Positions 44,437 through 52,419 of a DNA stretch of 64,000 bases are shown here, piece by piece. Positions within the stretch are counted from its first letter, which is position 1. Every line of letters starts with the position of its first letter. A model generated the notes under the pieces. The model was not told where the DNA came from. It worked only from the letters and a program-made list of their open reading frames with translations, and ran no database searches. Where the stretch lies: positions 95,165,345 to 95,229,344 of the forward strand of contig CP136061.1 of NCBI GenBank assembly GCA_032622095.1, read 5' to 3'. Made by a program: the position numbers and the translations under genes. Origin of the DNA: Siphonodentalium dalli. Its lineage: Eukaryota; Mollusca; Scaphopoda; Gadilida; Siphonodentaliidae.

Positions 44437-44805
44437 TTAACCCTTTACCCAACAGAAGGGCCCTGTGCCAATGCATTCTCTTATATATGCGAGTCGACCA
44501 TAGGTCGCCTCGCATATATAAGAGAATGCATTGGCTTAACACATTAAAAATTATAAAATTGTTAAAGAGTGTAAGAAAAAATGGCCAATGCATTCTCTTA
44601 TATATGCGAGGCGACCTATGGTCGACTCGCATATATAAGAGAATGCATTGGCACAGGGCATAACTGTAACTATCACAATGTGGTCAAGGAGCCGGTTCCA
44701 ATGATATCCATATTTGTATGGTTCTATTGAGACAGACCGAAGATATTTTAGGCTGTTGAAGCTTGTTTTGGCCGGTTTTGTCCGTTTTGTTGGGTAAAGG
44801 GTTAA
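44437..44805. mobile_element. Family B-long MITE, short spacer form
   Basis: TTAA at both ends (44437-44440, 44802-44805). Same termini, perfect hairpins and right segment as at 27819 and 39618. The spacer between the hairpins is shortened and the right end has an extra CCGGTTTTGTCCGTTTTGTT. Confidence 0.92.
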
Positions 44806-45180
44806 TATGATGTGAAACACTTTGGTTTGGGTGATCAAATAGAAATGGAGACTAATCTTGCTCAAATTAGTTATTTTTAAGAATATTAATCCAAATTTAC
44901 AGCACACACTGTTGTTCTTATATATGAATTAAATGCAATGACTCTCCATGGCGAAATAATTTGTGTTTGTTTATCGCCAATTGTTGCATCCCGAATCGAG
45001 ATGTAAATAATTACAATTAAGCATTGTTCAGATGATGAATTATATGGAGTGGTATGGTCGATTTCTTTGAGATTTTCGGCGACGTTGGTAGAATGCTACA
45101 TTCCCACAGTTGGCATAGAGCCTGAGTACTAATATCAGTTTCACGCACCCGAACAAGTCCATAATAAGCAATTTAATACT
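44806..45180 (+). repeat. Repeat H, copy 1 (unbroken)
   Basis: It starts GATGTGAAACACTTTGGTTT, continues through TCTTATATATGAATTAAATG, TTTATCGCCAATTG, GGAGTGGTATGGTCGATTTC, GTAGAATGCTACATTCC and ends near CACCCGAACAAGTCCATAAT. The same order occurs at 46322-46790 (inverted) and at 46930-50912 (split by a Helitron). Unknown family, noncoding. Confidence 0.85.
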
Positions 45181-45725
45181 ACCTTACTCATATTTATACA
45201 CCCCCCCCCCACTCTCAAAGAGAATGGGGGTATAATGTATTGGCCTCATCAGTCCGTCCGAACATTTATCCCTCCGTTTTTCTGTCTGTCCGGGCAGGTA
45301 TCTCAAAAACCGGTGGTTGGTTATGAATGAAATTTGGTATGGATGTTCACTACTATTGAGGGCATTCAATGGAGTGTTCAATCATATTTTCCGTTCTAGA
45401 GTTATTCATCTTTGATTATCTGGAAATGTTGTTTTTTTGGTCTGTCCGAGCAGATATCTCCACAGCCAGTTGACGAATCTCAATAAAATTTGGTATGGAT
45501 ATTCACTAGTGTGAGGGCAATCAATTGAGTGTTTTAATTTAATTTTTTTTTTCCGTTCTAGAGTTATTCATCAAATGTTTATTTTGAAGTGTTGGTTTTT
45601 TGTCCATATCTCCATCACCACTTGACAGATATCAATGAATTTTTTTTATGGATGTTCACTACTTTGATGGCAAACAATTGACTATTCAATCGTTTTGTTC
45701 ATGTTTTCTGTTCTGGAGTTAATTA
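45181..45725. repeat. Degenerate tandem repeat following a poly-C / GGGGGTATAAT start
   Basis: After the C run and GAATGGGGGTATAATG, about three units of ~150 bp share GTCTGTCCG(G/A)GCAG, ATCTC, AATGAAATTTGGTATGGATG, TTCACTA, and TTCTAGAGTTATTCATC. Similar text occurs at 18050-18100 and 18300-18400. Noncoding. Confidence 0.7.
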
Positions 45726-45730
45726 TCTTT

Positions 45731-45962
45731 GTTAATGGTACTCAATCTGATCAGATGCTCCTAAATTACTATTTCTTTGGCTTCGGGGGTAAAATATATT
45801 TGATTCGAGTCGAGGAACCCACCCATCAAAGCTCAGAGTGATTAGATATTGAAGTTTGTTAATTTTTGGAGATCTGGCCCAAAACCTCTTTGGATCCACG
45901 TGCTCAAACAGACAAATTGCAGTTGTAAGATGGATAACTCTAAAATCAAGTGGTTATTATTG
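45731..45962. mobile_element. Family E, left half only
   Basis: GGTACTCAATCTGATCAGAT, then TTTCTTTGGCTTCGGGGG, GATTCGAGTCGAGGAACC, and TAACTCTAAAATCAAGTGG, where the centre is reached and the copy stops. Confidence 0.8.
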
Positions 45963-46026
45963 TTCATGAGGTATTGACATTATTAACAACAGAAGAGATA
46001 TTTGGGGTTTTCTATGCTTTTAAGGT

Positions 46027-46032
46027 TTTATT
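46027..46032 (-). promoter_or_regulatory. Poly(A) signal of the EEP gene
   Basis: AATAAA read on the - strand 28 nt after the stop codon of the terminal EEP exon. The position suggests a short 3' UTR of about 50 nt. Confidence 0.55.
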
Positions 46033-46059
46033 GATCAATTACAAGTAGAAATGAAATGA

Positions 46060-46281
46060 TCAAGCAGCGGTTATTGATAGCACTGCCATGATTGATATAT
46101 GGTCAGATGGAAATATTGAGTTTGGAAGAGCAAATTCTTGGGTCATGGACGCTCTATCTGGTGTTTGGAGGACGGCGTGGACATCGAATGAATCTCTGCT
46201 GACAAATATATAATCCAGACACTCATCACAGTAAAAGTCACCCCATGCATCATCACAGCTTGTCAATTCTGGTTCTTTATT
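46060..46281 (-). CDS. EEP-family nuclease/phosphodiesterase, terminal exon
   Basis: It encodes 73 residues beginning NKEPELTSCDDAWGDFYCDE, then CLDYIFVSRDSFDVHAVLQT and PDRASMTQEFALPNSIFPSD, with HISIMAVLSITAA before TGA. C-LDYIF and P-SDHISI are the last two conserved motifs of the exonuclease/endonuclease/phosphatase fold in the CCR4/Angel/nocturnin/PDE12 group; the Asp-His of SDH is the catalytic pair. The family removes poly(A) or cleaves 2'-5' or 3'-5' phosphodiester bonds, and the exact substrate cannot be told here. The acceptor is GTTTATTTTTCAG on the - strand and the exon starts in phase 0. The frame fits the preceding exon (50932-51009). A poly(A) signal follows closely. Confidence 0.85.
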   Translation of the reverse strand, partial: NKEPELTSCDDAWGDFYCDECLDYIFVSRDSFDVHAVLQTPDRASMTQEFALPNSIFPSDHISIMAVLSITAA

Positions 46282-46321
46282 CTGAAAAATAAACATTTTG
46301 CTATGGAACTCGTCAAGAATA

Positions 46322-46790
46322 ATGGGCAATTTAAAGACATATTATGTACTTGTTCAGGTGCGTGAAACTGATAAGTTAGTACTCGGGCGCTATGACAACT
46401 GGAGGAATGTAACCATTCTACTAACATCACCGAAAATTTGAAGCAAATCGACCATACTACTCCATAGAAAACATCGTCAGAACTATGCTCAATTGTAAAT
46501 ATTTACTACTCGATTCGGGACGCATCAATCGGCGATAAACTAACCAAGAATAGGTTTTATATTTAATTTAACCCACACATGGGGTGCTCCTCATAAATAA
46601 AGGAGAGATATCCAACACAACAACGAAAACGATTTCGCCATTGAGAGTCACTGCATTTAATTCATATATAAGAATGACGGTGTGTGTTGTCAATTTGGAT
46701 ATACTATTTGTAAAAAAATTACTACTTTGAACAAGATTATTCTCCATTTCTATTTGATCACCATACCTGAGTATTTCACATCACTTTAAC
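46322..46790 (-). repeat. Repeat H, copy 2 (inverted, unbroken)
   Basis: Read on the - strand it matches repeat H from AAAGTGATGTGAAATACTCA to CACCTGAACAAGTACATAAT. It contains the intact site CTTATA|TATGAATTAAATG (junction 46666/46667) that is split by the Helitron in copy 3. It starts about 40 nt upstream of the terminal EEP exon. Confidence 0.85.
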
Positions 46791-46929
46791 AATAAAATTA
46801 AGTATATACAAATATCAAAATTAAGGTGAACAAAGAATTTTCAATAAAGCAATTTAGGCGACCGCTCAGTCGCTGATTGGTAGAAAATATCTGCAAATTA
46901 CTATTTGATTTATAGATTTGAGATGCATT

Positions 46930-47309
46930 AAAGTGATGTGAAACACTCCGGTGATAAAATAGAAATGGTGAATAATCTTAAAGTGATGTGAAACACTCCG
47001 GTAGGGTGATAAAATAGAAATGGTGAATAATCTTAAAGTGATGTGAAACACTCCAGTAGGGTGATAAAATAGAAATGGTGAATAATCTTAAAGTGATGTG
47101 AAACACTCCGGTAGGGTGATAAAATAGAAATGGTGAATAATCTTAAAGTGATGTGAAACACTCCGGTAGGGTGATAAAATAGAAATGGTGAATAATCTTA
47201 AAGTGATGTGAAACACTCTGGTAGGGTGATAAAATAGAAATGGTGAATAATCTTAAAGTGATGTGAAACACTCCGGTAGGGTGATAAAATTTAAATGGTG
47301 AATAATCTT
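46930..47309 (+). repeat. 55-bp tandem array from the start of repeat H, 7 copies
   Basis: Unit AAAGTGATGTGAAACACTCC + GGTAGGGTGATAAAATAGAA + ATGGTGAATAATCTT, starting at 46930, 46980, 47035, 47090, 47145, 47200 and 47255. The first copy lacks 5 bp. Repeat H copies 1 and 2 have a single unit at the same place, so the array is a local expansion. Confidence 0.93.
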
Positions 47310-47343
47310 GTTCAAATTGACAACACACACCGTCAGTCTTATA
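47310..47343 (+). repeat. Repeat H, copy 3, left part after the array
   Basis: TTGACAACACACACCGTCAG and TCTTATA lead up to the Helitron. Continuation of this copy is found at 50653. Confidence 0.88.
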
Positions 47344-47439
47344 TCTATATTTGCGAATGTCTGTCTGTGTTCTATAGAAATTCACATGGGACCATCTAGA
47401 AGATACCAAAGGGGTCGTCTACTAGGGGTAACTTTTTAC

Positions 47440-48929
47440 GAGAAAGATAATGGTGCGGGTTAAAATTTTCTAAAATGACGCCGTTGTTGTCAGGGGCAGA
47501 AAAGGGGAGGGGTGATTTTTTGTGTCGGCGATTGCCACGAAACTTACATACAATCATCCCCATGATATGAAGAATCTAATGGTGTGGTTTAAATATGTCA
47601 AAAGGTGTCGTTCGAGTCAGGGATGCTTGGAACGGGAGAGGGCACCAAAATTTATAAAACTAATTTGAGCGCCGATTTCCACCAAATTGATATGTATTCT
47701 TCTTCCTGATACAAGGAATCTAATTGTGCGATTTAATGACGCCAAATTGGTGTCGTTTGGATGAGAGATTGGGGGGGGCACTAAATTTGATAAGAATGGT
47801 TTAGTCGCCGATTGCCACCACACTTATACAAAATCATCACCATGGTATGAGGAGTCTAATGGTGTGGCTTAAATTTGTCAAAAGTGGCCTCATTCAAGTC
47901 AGGGGTCCACTGAAGGGCACCACAATTGATACACAATATTTTTAGCGCCAATTTCCAGAATGATACGAGGAATCTAATCGTGTGATTTAAAGATGCCATA
48001 TTGGTGCTGTTTGGGTGAGAGATCGGGTGGGGAGGGGTTATCACCAAATTTGATAAAAATTTGTTTAGTGCCGATTAGCACCAAACTTATACATAATCAT
48101 CTCCATGATATCAAGAGTGTAATTGTGTTATCTAAGGATGTCACAAGTGGGACCATTCGAGTCAGTGGTGCATAGAGGTGAGAGGGACACAACCAATGAT
48201 AACAATATGTTTAGCGCCGATTTCCACCAGATTGATACATTTTCTTCTCCGTGATACGAGGAATCTAATCGTGTGGTTTAGATACACCAAATTGGTGCCC
48301 TTTGGGTGAGAGATGTGGGGACCTTAAATTTGATACAAATTTGTATACTCGCCAATTTTCACCAATTTTATATATATGAATGTCCATAAGGAGTCTAAGT
48401 GTGTGGTTTAATGGTGACAAAAGTGGTGCCGCTTGAGTCCGAAATAGGTCACCAAATCTTATAAAAAATATTTTTAGTACCAATTACCATCAAATTCATA
48501 CATGTTCTTCTCAAATGATACGATGAATCAAATAGTGCTGTCTGTCTGTATGTGTTCTATATATAACTCCATGAGGTACAATCGAGATGGCACCAAGGCG
48601 GTCTAAGAGGGGTAACTTTTTACTAGGAAGATAATGGTGCAGGTTAAAATTTTCTAAAGTGATGCCGTTGGTGTCGGGGAAAAAAAGGGGGAAGGGTGGC
48701 AAAATAAAAAAATATGGTGAAATAGCTTCGTCGCCGATTTCCACCAAATGCATACATAATCACCTCCGCGATATGGCGCTGTTCGAGTCAGCGTTGCAGG
48801 GGGGGCAATCAATAATTTATATAATAAACTATTTTTAGCGCAGATATCCACCAAATTATTTGATACGAGGAATATAATCATGTGATTTAAAAATGCGAAA
48901 TTGCTGCTGTTCGGGTGAGAGATGGGGGG

Positions 48930-48973
<44 letters not shown>

Positions 48974-49230
48974 CATAACTATGATAAGAAATTGTTTAGT
49001 TGCTGATCACCACCAAACCTATATATAATCATCTCCATTATATCATGCATGCACGAGTCTAATGGACGTGGTTTAAATATGTCAAAAGAGTCGCCGTTAA
49101 AGTTATGCATGATGATGGCAGTTGCATCAAAGGTGATATAAGTATATTTATAGCATTAATTTCCACCAAATTCATGCACATTCTTCTCTAATAATACGAT
49201 GAATTAAATCACATTTGGTGTCGTTTGGGT
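47440..49230. repeat. Degenerate ~170-190 bp repeats inside the Helitron
   Basis: Recurrent blocks: GCCGATTTCCACCAAATTGA, GATACGAGGAATCTAATCGT, GTGTGATTTAAAGATGCC, and TTGGTGTCGTTTGGGTGAGA followed by a G run. At least eight rounds with growing divergence. Open frames on the - strand (47617, 47856, 48265, 48511, 48654) are this repeat read backwards, not genes. Confidence 0.8.
48931..48972. repeat. Run of 42 G
   Basis: Unbroken G run at the G-rich spot of one of the internal Helitron repeats. Longest homopolymer in the window. Confidence 0.95.
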
Positions 49231-49698
49231 CACGGATGGCGAGAGGATATGCACAATCATTGATAAGATTGCTATTCGCCGATATCCACCTATAAGTTAT
49301 ATATAGTCACCCAGGCCATCTCCATATCGTTTTAAGGAGTTTTTGCATTCAAATTTCACAATCCCCGAAAATGGTGACCCAATTAAGTCACTTGAACAAT
49401 TATATCTTCTCAACTGTCATATTTATAAGGGGATGGGAATCTCGGCATTCACATAATGAGCTAGCAAAAACAGATACATCGAAGAAGTATTAAAAGTATT
49501 AATATCATTCTATTTAAGAGATACATATATTCTTGCAAACTGAGAGACCTCGAACCGTCAGAGGATTGCATATTAGAATGGCTCATGTATATATTACAAC
49601 ACAAATGAGTCTGTTCCATTCAATACAGTTTCCACAAATACAGTTACAATTTGTCAAGAGATATGGAAATGTATCGAAGGCATGTTCAAAAATAGTGA

Positions 49699-49950
49699 TC
49701 ACAGTGTGCATTCAAATATATTTTCTTCTGATATAAAAGAAAACGCAGTCAGTAAGCCTCCAATACTGACATCTGACAAGGGTATATCTGCCCGATAGAG
49801 TGGATTTTTTAGAACAGTCTCATTGACAAACATAAACAACTCAAAATCTTGCTCTTTGTCGGGCACATGTGGCTGATATACCTGCGCAGCAACATTTCTT
49901 TTAAACTCAGGATATTTAGCCAATATATAGCACCATGAACAGAGGAGCAC
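49699..49950 (-). pseudogene. Possible captured gene fragment (weakly cytochrome P450-like)
   Basis: The - strand frame reads WCYILAKYPEFKRNVAAQVY near its start, later DFELFMFVNETVLKNPLYRA and DIPLSDVSIGG. The order A-K-Y-P-E-x-K/Q, then E-T-(L/V)-x-x-x-P, then D-(V/T)-x-I-G-G recalls the J-helix to K-helix region of cytochrome P450s. The invariant E-x-x-R would be changed (ETVL), so the fragment would be dead. It sits within the Helitron, a class known to capture gene pieces. Homology is uncertain. Confidence 0.25.
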
Positions 49951-50146
49951 CTGGACATTTCTTTAAAACATCTGTATCTTCATTGAGTTATGATAGTCAA
50001 GATCTTAGTCCAACCCACCAGATTAATTGATACATCTCTCTATGTAAAACCCAATTGTCGTCTTTTATTTTTGTGAACTAATGTGTTTATGATGTTCATG
50101 TATCATGTTATAATGTCTGAAGTATACGCTGTTGTAAACAAATACT

Positions 50147-50418
50147 TACAGTAATGCCCTAATTAATCGACTTCATAACCACATCAGAATTATGGGTAAT
50201 TTTTCATCTATGGAGGGAAATACAGGCAACAAAGAAAATTCCCAAAGAAATAAAATCTTGTGAGTTTTTTCCCTAATGATTATCTATTGCTATGGCTACA
50301 TAATCATCGGCGAGAGCTTTCCGATTAATGGCAACAAGCCATATTTCCGACTAAATCCTGAAAAATTACCCATAATTCTGCTGTGATTATGGAGTCGATT
50401 AATTAGGGCATTACTGTA
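50147..50418. mobile_element. Family C MITE nested in the Helitron, left arm replaced
   Basis: TA-CAGTAATGCCCTAATTAATC...GATTAATTAGGGCATTACTG-TA. The left arm between GGGTAATTTTTCA and TCATCGGCGAGAGC is replaced by about 100 bp of foreign text (CTATGGAGGGAAATACAGGC...). The right arm is normal. Confidence 0.85.
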
Positions 50419-50652
50419 TGTATTGGTGGAACAGATTACTCGCGATAAACAAAATGACAATCGACAAGGTGAGCCACCACTTATATTCCATAACTGAGTA
50501 AGAATCATGTTTTGTGATGCTATTTGAATATACAATTTATGAGAATAGGTGTAACACTTTGAGCAAGAGTATTCTCTATTCCCAACAAATATCCACAGCT
50601 TGCAGAGGGTTTCACATCACTTTAACCTGGGCAACGCCGGGTAACCCGCTAG

Positions 50653-50912
50653 TATTAATTAAATGCAGTGACTTCTGATAACAAAAATCATTTTCATTAA
50701 GTTTATCGCCGATAGAAGCGTCCCGATGCGAGATGTAAATATTTACAATTGAGCGTAGTTCAGATGATGTTTTCTGTGGAGTGGTACGGTCGATTTGCTT
50801 GAGATTATCGGTGATGTTAGTAGAATGCTACATTCATCCAGTTGGCATAGCACCTGAATACTAACTTGTCAGTTTCACACACCCGAACAAGTACATAATA
50901 TGTCTTTAATTG
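50653..50912 (+). repeat. Repeat H, copy 3, right part
   Basis: TATTAATTAAATGCAGTGAC, TTTATCGCCGATAGAAG, GGAGTGGTACGGTCGATTTG, GTAGAATGCTACATTC and CACCCGAACAAGTACATAAT continue the copy begun before the Helitron. It ends about 18 nt from the donor of the EEP exon at 50932. Confidence 0.88.
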
Positions 50913-50931
50913 ACGTGTGAAAGTCTCTCAC

Positions 50932-51009
50932 CATGATTGTCTTGTAGCTGCTCTTCAGTGTAAGGTTGTGTTTCATATAAGGCTCGATGTATTTTGTAAT
51001 CTCTAACCC
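50932..51009 (-). CDS. EEP-family gene, penultimate exon (78 nt, phase 0-0)
   Basis: It encodes 26 residues, GLEITKYIEPYMKHNLTLKS + SYKTIM. L-x-L-K-S-x-Y is the conserved segment between the GDFN motif and the C-terminal DYIF/SDH motifs in CCR4/Angel/PDE12-type proteins. Joined in phase 0 to the next exon it reads LKSSYKTIM|NKEPELTSC, which matches the usual spacing. The acceptor is AATTTCTTTTCAG and the donor ATCATG|GTGAGA, both on the - strand. Repeat H starts 18 nt after the donor, and a family A element starts about 56 nt before the acceptor. Confidence 0.82.
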
Positions 51010-51065
51010 CTGAAAAGAAATTTCGTCAGTGAATATGACATCGACCTGTATGAATGGCACACATT

Positions 51066-51455
51066 GGTGCATTTAGTGATGCTATCCCACACAGCAGGCT
51101 AGCATCACCAAATTCACCCTTTGGGAACCTCATTCTGCTTCGGCCTCAACTGCCATGGGACCATTATAATCAGATTGAAGTTCCCCAGTTGAAGTTGGTG
51201 ATGTTGACCCATTAGTCATCTCGATTATGCATGTTATCTTCTGCAACTGGGGATATAGAAACTTCCCAGAATGGAAAAAGCAACTAAACGCAATGTTAAT
51301 TTGAGACTATAGATACTTGCCAGAATATGAGGCCTAAGCAGAATGAGGTCCACAGAAGGTAATTTTGTGATGCTATAGCTTGCTGTGCAGTATAGCATAA
51401 ATAAATTCACCTTCTGGGGACCTCATTCTGCAAATGACAGACACACTATCTGCAT
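51066..51455. mobile_element. Family A long-form element, left end missing
   Basis: It starts inside the left hairpin (TTTAGTGATGCTATCCCACA), then the internal segment (TTGAAGTTCCCCAGTTGAAG), a right hairpin, and GCAAATGACAGACACACTAT. It abuts the upstream side of the 78-nt EEP exon. Confidence 0.78.
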
Positions 51456-52031
51456 GCAGAGATAGATATAATTTATTCAAGGACTGGTAAGCATGAATAT
51501 ATACATGTATAAGATGAATACAAACTATGTTACAGTTGCATAGCATTATCAGTTACACATATATCATAGAAGACAGAATGGGAAAAAATGGCTGTAAATT
51601 ATATTTTTGCACATTTACATGAATTCATCCATAAGGACAAGAAATCCTTGATGATGGCCACATGTATTTTAGTGATATTCATTGGTTGTCATGCATAATT
51701 GGAATTTAAGTGGCAGTAACCAGTATCCGATCAGACAAATGCTAGTTCAAAAGTAGCACACATGTGCATGGGAGTCATTGGGGACAGTGCAAACATTTTT
51801 CAAATGAATGACTCAATGAGAACTTAATTCCACTGTGGTCCCCCCTGGGGCTCCCAGCCACATGAGTGGAGGAAAAGCACGCTGAAAAATCTCTTCCAGA
51901 TAAATTTTTTTAAAGTCTCAAAACGTTCTATATGTACATCACGTCAATCACTTATTAAAGTGAAATCCAATACTGATTATAAAAAATTAGAAGTGATTTT
52001 GCATTTCAGTGATCACGGAAAGTTTCAAAGA
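51456..52031. other. Intronic stretch, nothing recognised
   Basis: AT-rich EEP intron sequence with no family recognised. Confidence 0.4.
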
Positions 52032-52188
52032 TACAGTAATGCTCTAATTAATCGACCTCTTAACCACAGCAGAATTATGGGTAACTTTTCAGGATTTAGT
52101 CGGAAATATAGCTTGTTGCCATTCATCGGAAAGCTCTCGGCGAGATTCTGCTGTGGTTAAGAAGTCAATTAATTAGAGCATTACTGTA
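52032..52188. mobile_element. Family C MITE with deleted right arm
   Basis: TA-CAGTAATGCTCTAATTAATC...AATTAATTAGAGCATTACTG-TA. The left arm is complete to GAAAGCTCTCGGCGAGA, then jumps to TTCTGCTGTGGTTAAG. Both ends carry GCTCTAATTAAT / ATTAATTAGAGC, differing together from the family. Confidence 0.85.
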
Positions 52189-52419
52189 CCTGTGCTCTGA
52201 TCAGTATAGCTTGGAAAGCCGTGCTGACTCAAAATGGTATTAGAGTACAAGTAACTCCGGAACCTTTTAGACTCAATTGACCCAATTAGTAAAATAGAAA
52301 TGGATTAAGTTCATTTTTCTTCAGATTTTCTAATAATTGGTGCTTTGTATACAAAACTTCCATTGTTTCATATCAGAAGATGTATGATATACCTTATTGA
52401 GCCCATTCCAGTTTAATGC

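Larger units (their letters stand above)
47344..50652 (+). mobile_element. Nonautonomous Helitron, 3309 bp, precise ends
   Basis: The 5' end is TCTATATTTGCGAATGTCTG after host A. The 3' end is CAACGCCGGGTAACCCGCTAG, that is a GC-rich hairpin then CTAG, before host T. There is no target duplication. Uninterrupted repeat H copies at 44806 and 46322 read through exactly this point (CTTATA|TAT(G/T)AATTAAATG), which proves the insertion. The body holds degenerate ~180-bp repeats (47440-49230), a run of 42 G, a possible gene fragment on the - strand (49699-49950), a family C MITE (50147-50418), and near its end an inverted piece resembling the start of repeat H (50540-50635). No Rep/helicase domain was seen, so it is nonautonomous. 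Confidence 0.88.

Noticed and set aside
47617-48881. Several - strand frames of 60-80 codons
   Set aside because: They are the degenerate Helitron internal repeat read backwards; similar peptides (PISHPN-TN-ASLN-TIRF) recur at the repeat period.
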